Shown: positions 1 through 7,578, counted from the stretch's first letter. The stretch: 12,259 nucleotides of DNA from Candidatus Intestinimonas stercorigallinarum (GCA_019115345.1 DXDV01000081.1:1-12259), one strand, 5' to 3'. Numbers and translations are program-made. The notes: a model not told the origin generated them from the sequence alone.

Positions 1-1
1 C

Positions 2-1357
2 CGCTCCTCCGCCGAGTACCTGGGGGACCGCCAGATGGGCACCCTCAGCGACATGGTGAGCCAGTTCGAGTACTCCAACGACTCCACCCAGATCAACTAC
101 CAGGGCCGGCCCGTCCGGGTGGCCCCCATCGCCTACGCCGACCTCATCAAGTGGTTCACCAACCGGGGCGACGGCCTGCCCGCCTACGTGCTGGTGGACA
201 TGGTGAGCCAGGAGGCCCAGGTGGTCCGGCTCCCCGAGGGGCAGGGCATGAAGTACTCCTTCTCCGAGCCCCTGGGCCGCAACATCCTCCGCCACCTGCG
301 CTTCCGCTACCCCACCTACCTCTTCGACACCCCCCAGTTCGAGATCGACGAGGAGGGCACCCCCTACTGGATCGCCCCCCGGGTGGTCAAGACCATCGGG
401 CTCTTCGGCGGCACCGACATCCAGGGGGCCGTGCTGTGCAACGCCATCACCGGCGAGTGCCAGTACTATGACATTGCCGAAGTACCCACCTGGGTGGACA
501 ACGTCTACACCCCCGACCTCATCATGGAGCAGTACGACTACCACGGCACCCTCGTCAACGGCTTCCTCAACTCCATCCTGGGCCAGCGGGACGTGACGGT
601 GACCACCGAGGGCTACAACTATATCGCCCTCAACGACGACGTGTACGTCTACACCGGCGTCACCTCCGCCAACGCCGACCAGTCCAACCTGGGCTTCCTC
701 CTCTCCAACCAGCGCACCAAGGAGACCAAGTTCTACGACGCCCCCGGCGCCACCGAGTACGCCGCCATGAGCTCCGCCGAGGGCGAGGTCCAGGACCTGG
801 GCTACACCGCCACCTTCCCCCTCCTCCTCAACATCGCCGGGGAGCCCACCTACTTCATCCCCCTCAAGGACGCCACCAATCTGGTCAAGAGCTACGCCAT
901 GGTCAACGTGGCCCAGTACCAGCTGGTGGCCGTGGCCGGTTCCGTGTCCCAGTGCGAGCAGGTCTACGTGGAGCTGCTCTCCCAGCGGGGCATCGTGGAT
1001 GAGGCCGTCCGGGAGGAGACCCAGGTCTCCGGCGTGGTGGAGGACCTCCGGTCCGCCGTGATGGAGGGGAGCACCTACTTCTTCATCCGCCTGGAGGGCG
1101 ACCAGGTCTACTACGCCGTCTCCGCCGCCGAGAATCCGGTGGCGGTGCTGCTGGACCTGGGAGACCGGGTGACCATCGACCACGCCGTCCAGACAGAGGG
1201 GGAGCCCTCCTCCATCCTCACCGGCTACACCCTCACCATCGACGGCAAGGCCGCCCCCGACGAGCCCATCGTCACCCCCGAGCCGGAGCAGACCCCCGAG
1301 GAGACTCCGGCGGAACCCACCCCCGACGGCAGCATCACCGTGCCCATCCTGGGCTGA
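2..1357 (+). CDS. Conserved hypothetical protein, C-terminal part (5' end outside window)
   Basis: The reading frame is open to the left edge, so the true start lies upstream; 451 residues are visible before the TGA at 1355-1357. I see no transmembrane helix in this part. It is rich in aromatic, acidic and beta-prone stretches. Three sub-segments resemble one another (about 355-480, 611-756 and 835-945). Each pairs a Y-[WI]-[AP]-like strand with a later strand where a 'G..L.N..T.E..[FY]YD' pattern is seen, clearest in the first two (NAITGECQYYD and NQRTKETKFYD). This suggests repeated PepSY-like or similar alpha/beta modules. Nearer the end, roughly 1027-1250, lies a possible OB-like strand-rich segment. 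The last ~30 residues are a Pro/Glu/Thr-rich low-complexity tail, as in many cell-surface or periplasm-side proteins. I vaguely recall related large membrane-anchored proteins in Clostridia annotated as hypothetical, so an N-terminal membrane region upstream is plausible but unseen. Function unknown. The coding call is very secure. Confidence 0.9.
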   Translation, partial: RSSAEYLGDRQMGTLSDMVSQFEYSNDSTQINYQGRPVRVAPIAYADLIKWFTNRGDGLPAYVLVDMVSQEAQVVRLPEGQGMKYSFSEPLGRNILRHLRFRYPTYLFDTPQFEIDEEGTPYWIAPRVVKTIGLFGGTDIQGAVLCNAITGECQYYDIAEVPTWVDNVYTPDLIMEQYDYHGTLVNGFLNSILGQRDVTVTTEGYNYIALNDDVYVYTGVTSANADQSNLGFLLSNQRTKETKFYDAPGATEYAAMSSAEGEVQDLGYTATFPLLLNIAGEPTYFIPLKDATNLVKSYAMVNVAQYQLVAVAGSVSQCEQVYVELLSQRGIVDEAVREETQVSGVVEDLRSAVMEGSTYFFIRLEGDQVYYAVSAAENPVAVLLDLGDRVTIDHAVQTEGEPSSILTGYTLTIDGKAAPDEPIVTPEPEQTPEETPAEPTPDGSITVPILG

Positions 1358-1389
1358 GCTCCCCCGCAACAGCGTTTTCCCGACAGTCT

Positions 1390-1426
1390 GAGCGCCGCTC
1401 CTCTGAGGAGGAGCGGCGCTCTGTTT
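1390..1426 (+). terminator. Hairpin terminator after the first gene
   Basis: A perfect 14-bp stem (1390-1403 with 1408-1421) closes on a TGAG tetraloop, 32 bases after the stop codon of the first gene. Only a short T run (TGTTT) follows, so alone it may be a moderate terminator or an RNA 3'-end stabiliser. The next hairpin (1432-1451) backs it up. Confidence 0.75.
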
Positions 1427-1431
1427 GCCGC

Positions 1432-1451
1432 AAAAGCCGAAGCGGGCTTTT
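1432..1451. terminator. Bidirectional terminator between convergent genes
   Basis: AAAAGCC (1432-1438) pairs with GGCTTTT (1445-1451) across a 6-base loop. There is an A run on one side and a T run on the other, so it can work on both strands. It directly abuts the TGA of the minus-strand symporter (1452-1454), making it that gene's likely terminator and a second stop for the plus-strand gene. Confidence 0.65.
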
Positions 1452-2849
1452 TCAATAGCCCGGGTTTTTATGGCCGTCACAGCCCGCCTGGGCCTGGGTC
1501 CACCCCCGCAGCAGCCGGAAGACCTCCGGGGAGAGGAGGAGCAGCGCCGTCAGGTTGGGCAGGGCCATCATGCCGTTGCAGATGTCGGCCACCTGCCACA
1601 CCGCCCCCACGTCGCTGACGCTCCCCACCACCACGATGAGGAGGAAAACCAGCCGGTAGAGCCCCGTCCACCGGCGGCTCCCGGTGAGGAAGCTGAGGCT
1701 CCGCTCCCCGTAATAGCTCCACCCCAGCAGCGAAGAGAAGGCGAAGAGGAGGAGGCACACCGCCACGAAGGGTCCGCCCCAGGGCCCCAGCACCGTGGAG
1801 AAGGCGGCGGCAGACAGGGCGGCCCCCGTCATGCCGCCCGTCCCGCCCCCCGCCAGGGCGGCCTGGGGGTCGTAGACGCCGGAGGTGAGGATGGCCAGGG
1901 CGGTGACGGTACACACCAGCCCCGTGGCCACAAAGACCTCAAACATGCCCCACATGCCCTCCTCCGCCGGCTCGGCCACGTCGGCGGCGGCGTGGGCCAT
2001 GGCGGAGGAGCCCAGCCCCGCCTCGTTGGTAAAGACCCCCCGGGCTATTCCGTAGCGCATGGCCGCCGCCATGGAGTAGCCCAGCCCCCCGCCGGCGGCG
2101 GCTTGGGGGGCGAAGGCTCCGGCCAGGATGGCGGAGAGGGCCTCCGGCAGGGCATGGGCGTGGCGGAGGATCACCAGCCCTCCCCCCGCCAGAAAAAGGA
2201 AGGCCATGGCGGGCACCAGCCGCTCGCTGACCCGCCCGATGCGGCCGATGCCGCCCAGGATCACCGCTCCGGTGAGGAGGGCGGTGACCACCCCCACCGC
2301 CAGCCGGTCCCAGCCGAAGGCGTGCTCCAGGGCGGCGGCGATGGAGTTGGCCTGGACCAGATCTCCCCCGCCGATGGAGGCCGCCACACAGAAGAGGGAA
2401 AAGCCCAGGGCCAGAGGGCGCAGGCCCAGTCCCAGGGTCATATACTCCATGGGGCCTCCCTCCCAGCCCCCCGCCGGGCTGCGGCGGCGGTAGCGGACGG
2501 CCAGGGTCTTTTCCACGCAGCCCGTCATCATGCCCAGGAAGGCCGACACCCACATCCAGAAAACGGCTCCGGGGCCGCCGCAGAAGATGGCGGTGGCCAC
2601 CCCGGCGATGCTGCCGGTGCCGATGGTGGAGGCCAGGGCGGTGGAGAGGGCCTGGAGCTGGGTGAGACCCTCTCCCCTGCCCCGCCGCCTGTTCCCCAGG
2701 AGGGACCCCACCGTGGCCTTCAGCCAGAGCCGCCAGCCGAAGAGCTGAAAAAAGCCGGTGCGGACGGAGCACCACAGCCCCAGGAGCAGAAAGCCGCCCA
2801 GCAGCCACGGGTCCCAGATCCAGTCCCCCAATCGCTCCAAAAACGCCAT
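1452..2849 (-). CDS. Sodium:alanine/glycine symporter, AGCS family
   Basis: This 465-residue integral membrane protein would import alanine or glycine with Na+ (family knowledge; AgcS/AlsT/DagA-like). About ten or more hydrophobic segments span the whole length. Family landmarks are visible: ALSTALASTIGTGSIAG (67-83) followed by GGPGAVFWMW (91-100); GGPMEYM (131-137); and the signature RGVFTNEAGLGSSAMAHAAA (270-289). Length is normal for the family (about 450-490). I chose the ATG at 2849 rather than an in-frame ATG at 2915. The longer form would translate a G-rich ribosome-binding stretch into an uncharacteristic Pro/Gly/Lys extension, while the MAFLERLGDWIWDPW start matches typical AGCS N-termini. 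A weak Shine-Dalgarno sequence (G6, plus-strand 2857-2862) lies 7 bases upstream. The gene is monocistronic and divergent from the VTT gene. The exact substrate cannot be read from sequence. Confidence 0.95.
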   Translation of the reverse strand: MAFLERLGDWIWDPWLLGGFLLLGLWCSVRTGFFQLFGWRLWLKATVGSLLGNRRRGRGEGLTQLQALSTALASTIGTGSIAGVATAIFCGGPGAVFWMWVSAFLGMMTGCVEKTLAVRYRRRSPAGGWEGGPMEYMTLGLGLRPLALGFSLFCVAASIGGGDLVQANSIAAALEHAFGWDRLAVGVVTALLTGAVILGGIGRIGRVSERLVPAMAFLFLAGGGLVILRHAHALPEALSAILAGAFAPQAAAGGGLGYSMAAAMRYGIARGVFTNEAGLGSSAMAHAAADVAEPAEEGMWGMFEVFVATGLVCTVTALAILTSGVYDPQAALAGGGTGGMTGAALSAAAFSTVLGPWGGPFVAVCLLLFAFSSLLGWSYYGERSLSFLTGSRRWTGLYRLVFLLIVVVGSVSDVGAVWQVADICNGMMALPNLTALLLLSPEVFRLLRGWTQAQAGCDGHKNPGY

Positions 2850-2975
2850 GCGCCCGCCCCCCTTTTTCCCAGGGGTATGCGCCGGCAACGGGAAACATGC
2901 CCGCCCCTTTCTCATTTCTTATGATCTTTTTCAGAAAGATATCATCGTTTCCCTATGGTCCTCTTTCCATTCCTG

Positions 2976-2984
2976 TGGTAGCAT
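2976..2984 (+). promoter_or_regulatory. Possible extended -10 promoter for the VTT gene
   Basis: TGGTAGCAT resembles an extended -10 element (TG, one base, then TAGCAT, four of six matches to TATAAT), about 67 bases before the VTT start. No good -35 hexamer lies at the right distance, so this is weak. It sits in the 201-bp divergent intergenic region 2850-3050. I found no convincing promoter there for the minus-strand symporter, although the 2900-2985 part is distinctly AT-richer than its surroundings. Confidence 0.25.
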
Positions 2985-3035
2985 ATGGAGAGAGGGACCG
3001 CAGCCCCCCCTTCGGCGCGGGCGCCCCCAAGAGAC

Positions 3036-3041
3036 AAGGAG
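3036..3041 (+). promoter_or_regulatory. Ribosome binding site deciding the VTT start
   Basis: AAGGAG lies 9 bases before the ATG at 3051, which supports that start over the upstream in-frame ATG at 2985. Confidence 0.85.
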
Positions 3042-3050
3042 CGCATCACC

Positions 3051-3731
3051 ATGAAAAAGCACACCCGGACCCTCCCCCTTCTGCTCACTTTGTTCCTCCT
3101 CATCCTGGGGACCGCGTTTCTCTGGCGGACCGGCTTCTTCCAGGCCGCAACCTCCCTGGAGGGCCTCCAGGCCTATATCCAGACCTTCTCCCCCTATACC
3201 CACCTGGTGTTCTTTCTCCTCCAGCTGGTCTCCGTGGTCCTGGCCCCCATCCCCAGCAACGTCACCGCCATGGCCGGCGCCCTCCTCTTCGGCATCTGGC
3301 CCGCCTTCCTCCTGACCTGGGCGGCGGTGGCGCTGGGCTCCGCCCTGGTCTTTCTGCTGGCCCGGCGGCTGGGGCGCCCCTTTGCCGACCGCTTTGTCAG
3401 CCAAAAGCTCTCCGCCCGCTATCTGGAGCTCATCCACCGGAAGCGGGACGTCTTTCTGACCATGGCCTTCCTCTTCCCCTTCTTCCCCGACGACATCCTC
3501 TGCATCCTTGCCGGTCTCACCGACATCCCCTTCCCCCGCTTCCTGGTCATCGTGGCCCTCTTCCGCCCCTGGGGCCTGCTGGTGGCCTGCGCCGTGGGCG
3601 GCTCGATGGTGGACATTCCCATCTGGGGCATGATCCTGCTGGGTCTGGCCGGTCTGGGACTTTTCCTGACGGCCATGAAATACGGCGACCGGGTGGAGGA
3701 GGCCCTTCTCCGCCGCCTGGGCCGGAAATAA
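3051..3731 (+). CDS. VTT-domain membrane protein, TVP38/TMEM64 family
   Basis: This 226-residue polytopic membrane protein belongs to the SNARE-associated/VTT (DedA-like superfamily) group. Relatives in this superfamily are implicated in lipid scrambling or transport, but the bacterial TVP38-like members are poorly characterised. Hydrophobic segments lie at about 8-26, 50-66, 72-105, 134-155 and 163-210. Family-type motifs include APIPSNVTAMAGALLFG (65-81), the 'P..N....aG..fG' element preceding a membrane re-entrant region, and LFPFFPDDILCILAGL (141-156), equivalent to the 'R..P..P.d..n..aG' element. The start at 3051 is chosen because AAGGAG (3036-3041) sits 9 bases upstream. An earlier in-frame ATG at 2985 has no Shine-Dalgarno sequence and would add a Pro/Arg-rich leader unlike the family. 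It is a single-gene unit, divergent from the symporter, and ends just before a long hairpin. The family assignment is firm and the physiological role unknown. Confidence 0.9.
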   Translation: MKKHTRTLPLLLTLFLLILGTAFLWRTGFFQAATSLEGLQAYIQTFSPYTHLVFFLLQLVSVVLAPIPSNVTAMAGALLFGIWPAFLLTWAAVALGSALVFLLARRLGRPFADRFVSQKLSARYLELIHRKRDVFLTMAFLFPFFPDDILCILAGLTDIPFPRFLVIVALFRPWGLLVACAVGGSMVDIPIWGMILLGLAGLGLFLTAMKYGDRVEEALLRRLGRK

Positions 3732-3735
3732 TGGT

Positions 3736-3782
3736 ACAAGCAGACGGTCCCGGCGGTAATCCCGCCGGGACCGTCTGCTTGT
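3736..3782. terminator. Perfect 21-bp inverted repeat between convergent genes
   Basis: The arms 3736-3756 and 3762-3782 are perfectly complementary over 21 bp, with loop TAATC. The hairpin begins 4 bases after the VTT stop codon and ends 16 bases before the stop of the convergent cysteine-rich gene. It is therefore placed to end transcription or protect 3' ends from both directions. It has no long T tract on either strand, which is unusual for a purely intrinsic terminator. Confidence 0.7.
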
Positions 3783-3798
3783 CAGCGTTGGACGCCGG

Positions 3799-4644
3799 TC
3801 ACTTCCAGCCGCAGCCGGGCAGCTCCATCTCCCGGCCGCAGCCCTCCCCGGAACCGGCCACGTTGGGCGGGAAGAACTCGTGGACGGGGAACTTGACCTG
3901 GCGGAAGAGCTCGCAGGGGTCCTCCTCGCCGCAGGAACCGCAGGGGCACTCCTTCTCCGGCATGCAGTAGTCGTAGACGGGCATGAGGAGCTGGGTCTCC
4001 CGCTCCAGGCGGATGATGGAGAACTGGCCCAGGGTGACGTAGACCCGCTTGCCTTCGCTGCCAAAGTTCAGATCGCTGCCGAAGCAGGAACAGACGCAGG
4101 GGGGGATCTCGGTGAGCTCGCAGTCGCAGGGACGGCACTCGCACACGTCCACCAGCTTCATGCCGAGGACGATGGGGTCCACCGCCTCCACCACAGCGGT
4201 GGGAAGCCCGCACTTGCGCGGCTCCTGGCCATCCAGCTCGCCAAAGCCGGCCTCGGAGCTGAAGGTCTTGGCGCCCCCTTCGCTGCCGAAGAGGATGACC
4301 CGCTTGTCAAAGACGCACAGGCCGCTGATCTCCACCGGCCGGGCGGCGCCCACGAAGGCGTCGGCGGTGACCCGGTAGAAGTAGCGGACGTCCACGGTGT
4401 AGAAGCCCCGGTTGAAGCCCACGGGCTCCACGTCGATGTAAACATGCAGCAGCTCGGCGCTGCCGGGCTTGATGCTCACCGCCCGGTCGATGGCGCACTG
4501 AGAGCTCTGGGTGGGGTACAGGCGGAGATCCTCGATACAGTCTTTGTCTTTGCAGCTGTCAAAGATCTTCTTGGTGTGTATGCACACGGCCTCCCGGATG
4601 CAGGCGCTCTCCTGCACGGGACCGGGCACGACCTTTTCAGGCAT
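3799..4644 (-). CDS. Cysteine-rich conserved hypothetical protein
   Basis: This 281-residue soluble protein has 21 cysteines and no signal peptide or membrane helix. The cysteines cluster: SACIREAVCIH (13-23) and DSCKDKDC (29-36) near the N-terminus; VCECRPCDCEL (167-177) and PCVCSCFG (182-189) in the middle; YCMPEKECPCGSCGEEDPC (226-244); and GCG twice near the end (268-270 and 277-279). The segment around 58-130 looks like a beta sandwich. The phrase FGSEG occurs twice (119-123 and 194-198), each time just before or after a basic-aromatic strand, suggesting two copies of a related beta module. The start at 4644 is set by a consensus AGGAGG (plus-strand 4652-4657) 7 bases upstream. I recognise it only as a conserved clostridial type of protein. 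The cysteine content fits metal binding or disulfide/thioether cross-linking, as in spore coats, but nothing here proves either. Likely monocistronic: a terminator separates it from the PBP gene upstream. Confidence 0.9.
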   Translation of the reverse strand: MPEKVVPGPVQESACIREAVCIHTKKIFDSCKDKDCIEDLRLYPTQSSQCAIDRAVSIKPGSAELLHVYIDVEPVGFNRGFYTVDVRYFYRVTADAFVGAARPVEISGLCVFDKRVILFGSEGGAKTFSSEAGFGELDGQEPRKCGLPTAVVEAVDPIVLGMKLVDVCECRPCDCELTEIPPCVCSCFGSDLNFGSEGKRVYVTLGQFSIIRLERETQLLMPVYDYCMPEKECPCGSCGEEDPCELFRQVKFPVHEFFPPNVAGSGEGCGREMELPGCGWK

Positions 4645-4651
4645 TGTGATA

Positions 4652-4657
4652 CCTCCT
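4652..4657 (-). promoter_or_regulatory. Consensus ribosome binding site of the cysteine-rich gene
   Basis: AGGAGG on the minus strand, 7 bases before the ATG at 4644. It rules out the longer in-frame start at 4701. Confidence 0.9.
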
Positions 4658-4704
4658 AAAAATGGCGTTGGGCTAAGGCGGGCGGTGGAGTCCGCCTTCA
4701 ACTC

Positions 4705-4730
4705 ATTCTATGTCTCCGCCATGGTTTGGT
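4705..4730 (-). promoter_or_regulatory. Possible mother-cell sigma (SigK/SigE-like) promoter
   Basis: On the minus strand CATAGAATG (-10 side) is preceded by AC with a 16-base spacer. This is close to the Bacillus SigK pattern (AC, 16-17 bases, CATAnnnTA), missing only the last TA; CATAGAAT is also one base from the SigE -10. No sigma-A promoter of comparable quality was found upstream of this gene. Short degenerate motifs like this arise by chance, so confidence is low. Confidence 0.2.
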
Positions 4731-4791
4731 GCCCGCCGCCGGAGCCCTCGCCGCGCAGCGTTCCCGCCGGCAAAGCCGGGATGGACTCGGT

Positions 4792-4844
4792 AAAAAAGCG
4801 GACCCACCGCGGAAAAATCCGCGGCGGGTCCGTCGTTTTTCTTT
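4792..4844 (-). terminator. Strong terminator of the PBP gene
   Basis: A 15-bp stem with one central mismatch (4799-4813 with 4818-4832, A-rich tetraloop) is followed on the minus strand by a run of six T. It lies 34 bases beyond the PBP stop codon. A T-rich run is also present on the plus-strand side, so it may act in both directions. Confidence 0.85.
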
Positions 4845-4865
4845 TTCGCGCCGGAAACAGCGGCG

Positions 4866-7565
4866 TCACGCCGCGGGGATGAAGGGCTCCTCGCTCTCCG
4901 GCGGCGGGCTCTCCTCCCCCGGCTGGGTCTCCTCCGGACCGGGCGACGCCTCCGGCGTCTGACTGGTCTCCGGCGGGGTCTCCTCCTGGGCGGAGTCGTT
5001 CACATTCTCCGGATAGGTGGACTCGTCAAAGGGGTTGAACCGGTCGTAGTCGGCGGGGTCGTCAAAGTCCTCCGGTCCCGGCCAGGTGGTATGATCGAAG
5101 GGGTCGATCTCCGGCTGCTGGGTGGGCTCGGTGGGCTGGGCGGTGGTGTGGATGGTGCAGTTGGCCGCCTCTCCCAGGGCCGTCAGATGCCCGGTGGTGA
5201 ACTCGTTGTCCCGCACCGTCACGGCGGCGGCGGCCTCCGTCCGGGTGACATCCAGGATGCTCACCGTCCGGCGGCTCTCCTCGGGGCAGAACTCCCCGGC
5301 CAGGTGGTACATGCCGGTGGGGTTCCCGTCGGCGTCCAGGAAGGGGTCCTCCAGGCAGATCTCCACTTCCTTGTGGACCTCGCAGAAGGTGGTGGGCTCG
5401 TCTCCCTTGACAAAGGTCATGGAGATGATGCGCCCGCTCTCCCCCACCCGGGCGTCCTTCCGGCAGGCGTCGGTGGGCAGCAGGCCGCTGTCGGCGCAGA
5501 CGTCCACGGTGACGGTCCCGGCGGAGGGGGTGGGGAAGCTCTTGTCCTCCAGGCCCTCGTGGATGGCGCTCATGACCTTCCGCCAGGTGTTGGCCGACTG
5601 CTGCTGGAGGGAGGAGCTCATCCGCTCAGGCTGGTCGTAGCCGCTCCAGACGGCGGCGGTGTAGTAGCTGCTGTAACCCACGAAGTAGAGGTCCCGGCGG
5701 GAGGTGGTGGTGCCCGTCTTGCCGGCGATGGTCATGCCGTCAAAGTTGGCGCTGGTGCCGGTGCCCGCCCGGATGACGTTGCGGAGCATGGTGTTGATAT
5801 ACCAGGCGGTGGAGTCCTTCATGGCCACCGTGGACTCGGCCTGGTTGTCCAGCAGGACGGTGACCGCCCCGGTGTCGGGGTCCACCTGCTCCACCCGGGT
5901 GTAGGTCCTGGGCTCGATATACAGCCCGCCCCGGGGGAAGGAGGCGTAGGCGGCGGCCATCTCCAGGGTGGTGACGCCGTTGGTGAGGCCGCCCAGGGCC
6001 ATCTGGGCCAGGCCGATGTCGGTGAATACGGTGCCGTTGTTCTCCTCCTGGACCACCAGATGGTCGGTGCTGAAGCCCAGGTTGTTCACCAGGAAGTCAA
6101 AGGCCACCTGGGGACTGATATAGTTGGCCAGCACCTTGACGGCCACCGTGTTCACCGAGTCCTCCACGGCGGTATAGATGTTGGCGAGACCCTGATAATA
6201 GCCCACGGAGTTCACCGGCCAGGGGCTTCCCCCGTCGCCGTCGAAGCTGTATGGGGAGTCGTCCACCACGGTGGCGGGGGTGATGACCCCCAGGTCCAGG
6301 GCGGGGGCGTAGACGGCGATGGGCTTGATGGCCGAGCCGGGCTGCCGCAGGGACTGGGTGGCCCGGTTGGTGAGCAGGCTCCCCGTCTTTTCGCCCACGC
6401 CGCCGGCCAGGGCCACCACATTGCCCGTCTCGTTGTCGATGACGGTGATGCCCGACTGGAGCTGCTGGCCCGTGGAGGAGATGGAGTCGAAGTTGCTCAG
6501 GTCCTCATACACCGCGTCCACCTTGGCCTGGACCTCCGGGTCCAGGGTGCAGTAGATGGAGAGCCCGCCGCTGTATACCATCTGGGAGGCGTAGAGCCTG
6601 GACCAGCCGTACTCGGTCTGGAGGTCGGCGATCACGTCCTGGATGAGCTGGTCCTCAAAATAGGTATAGACGGTGGTGGCGCTGGTGCTCCGGCCCACAA
6701 AGACCAGCTCCTCGGCCACGGCGGCGTCGTACTCGGCCTGGGTGATATAGCCCTGATCCATCATCTCATAGAGGATGGTCTCCTGGCGCTGCTTGTTCTG
6801 CTCCCTGGTATAGTCGGAGATGTAGGGGTCATACCGGGAGGGGTTGTTGGTGATGCCGATGAGGCTGGCGCACTCGGCCAGGGAGAGCTCCGACACCGGC
6901 TTTCCAAAATAGGTCTCGGAGGCGGTGCCCACGCCGTAGCAGTTCTCGCCCAAATAGATATAGTTGAGGTACATCCAGAGGATCTCCTCTTTCTCGTAGT
7001 TGCGCTCGAACTCCAGGGCCTGGAAGATCTCCAGGATCTTCCGCTTCACCGTGACGTCGTCGTTCTGGGTCATGTTCTTGATGAGCTGCTGGGTGATGGT
7101 GGAGCCGCCGAAGGTGTCCCGCATGCCCAGGAACATGTTGAAAAAGGCGCCGACGGTCCGCTTCCAGTCCACGCCGTTGTGCTTCCAGAAGCGCTGGTCC
7201 TCAATGGCCACCAGGGCGTTGATGAGGTCCTCGGGGATCTCCTCGTAGTCCACCTTCACCCGGTTCTCCTCCCCGTGGAGGGTGCGCAGCTCCTTGGCCT
7301 CGCCGGTGGCGGGGTCGGTGTAGTAGATGGTGGAGGAGAGGTTCATGGAGTAGGCGCTGGCGTCCAGATAGGACTGGGGGATGATGACGGTCTGGATATA
7401 GGTGGCCGCGAAGCAGGCCAGAATCGCGCCGGTGGTGCAGCCGATCAGGATCAGGGTGCCGAGGACCTTCAGCACGTTCAGGAGCACTCTGCCTGCCCTG
7501 CCCTTCCGCTTGGGGCGCCGGGGGGGCTCCCCGCTCTGATGCGTCGTTCGTCTTGTCTCTGCCAA
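4866..7565 (-). CDS. Class A penicillin-binding protein (PBP1A-type transglycosylase/transpeptidase)
   Basis: This 899-residue bifunctional peptidoglycan synthase polymerises lipid II glycan strands and cross-links their stem peptides outside the membrane. The cytoplasmic N-terminus is basic (1-26), then one membrane anchor at about 28-58. The GT51 transglycosylase domain (about 95-270) shows the catalytic motif EDQRFWKHNGVD (122-133), GGSTITQQLIKN (153-164) and KRKILEIFQALEFE (174-187). The penicillin-binding transpeptidase domain (about 370-670) has SAIK with nucleophile Ser411, SVN (470-472) and KTGT (616-619), so both activities look intact. A cysteine-containing C-terminal module with DVCADSGLLPTDAC (688-701) is typical of Firmicute PBP1 proteins. 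A Pro/Glu/Ser-rich tail (about 808-899) carries two near-copies of [DN]PFD..T[WY]P (821-829 and 844-852). Translation starts at TTG (7565) with GGAGG 8 bases upstream. A sigma-A promoter lies about 100 bases upstream, and the gene stands alone. Confidence 0.97.
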   Translation of the reverse strand: MAETRRTTHQSGEPPRRPKRKGRAGRVLLNVLKVLGTLILIGCTTGAILACFAATYIQTVIIPQSYLDASAYSMNLSSTIYYTDPATGEAKELRTLHGEENRVKVDYEEIPEDLINALVAIEDQRFWKHNGVDWKRTVGAFFNMFLGMRDTFGGSTITQQLIKNMTQNDDVTVKRKILEIFQALEFERNYEKEEILWMYLNYIYLGENCYGVGTASETYFGKPVSELSLAECASLIGITNNPSRYDPYISDYTREQNKQRQETILYEMMDQGYITQAEYDAAVAEELVFVGRSTSATTVYTYFEDQLIQDVIADLQTEYGWSRLYASQMVYSGGLSIYCTLDPEVQAKVDAVYEDLSNFDSISSTGQQLQSGITVIDNETGNVVALAGGVGEKTGSLLTNRATQSLRQPGSAIKPIAVYAPALDLGVITPATVVDDSPYSFDGDGGSPWPVNSVGYYQGLANIYTAVEDSVNTVAVKVLANYISPQVAFDFLVNNLGFSTDHLVVQEENNGTVFTDIGLAQMALGGLTNGVTTLEMAAAYASFPRGGLYIEPRTYTRVEQVDPDTGAVTVLLDNQAESTVAMKDSTAWYINTMLRNVIRAGTGTSANFDGMTIAGKTGTTTSRRDLYFVGYSSYYTAAVWSGYDQPERMSSSLQQQSANTWRKVMSAIHEGLEDKSFPTPSAGTVTVDVCADSGLLPTDACRKDARVGESGRIISMTFVKGDEPTTFCEVHKEVEICLEDPFLDADGNPTGMYHLAGEFCPEESRRTVSILDVTRTEAAAAVTVRDNEFTTGHLTALGEAANCTIHTTAQPTEPTQQPEIDPFDHTTWPGPEDFDDPADYDRFNPFDESTYPENVNDSAQEETPPETSQTPEASPGPEETQPGEESPPPESEEPFIPAA

Positions 7566-7573
7566 GTGAAATA

Positions 7574-7578
7574 CCTCC
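7574..7578 (-). promoter_or_regulatory. Ribosome binding site supporting the TTG start of the PBP gene
   Basis: GGAGG on the minus strand, 8 bases before TTG at 7565-7563. No in-frame ATG or GTG in a better position is seen, and the predicted N-terminus is a normal short basic cytoplasmic tail. Confidence 0.85.

Noticed and set aside
1425..2924. A 499-codon plus-strand open frame opposite the symporter
   Set aside because: Pro/Gly/His/Gln-rich shadow of the AGCS gene; no ribosome binding site or domain.
2929..2955. Imperfect inverted repeat around ATGATCTTT and AAAGATATCAT in the divergent region
   Set aside because: Needs a two-base bulge and lies in AT-richer sequence; not clearly better than chance and not positioned on a recognisable promoter.
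4763..4780. Small hairpin CCGGC-AAA-GCCGG beyond the PBP terminator
   Set aside because: Only 5 bp, with no T run; in sequence this GC-rich such short stems are common.
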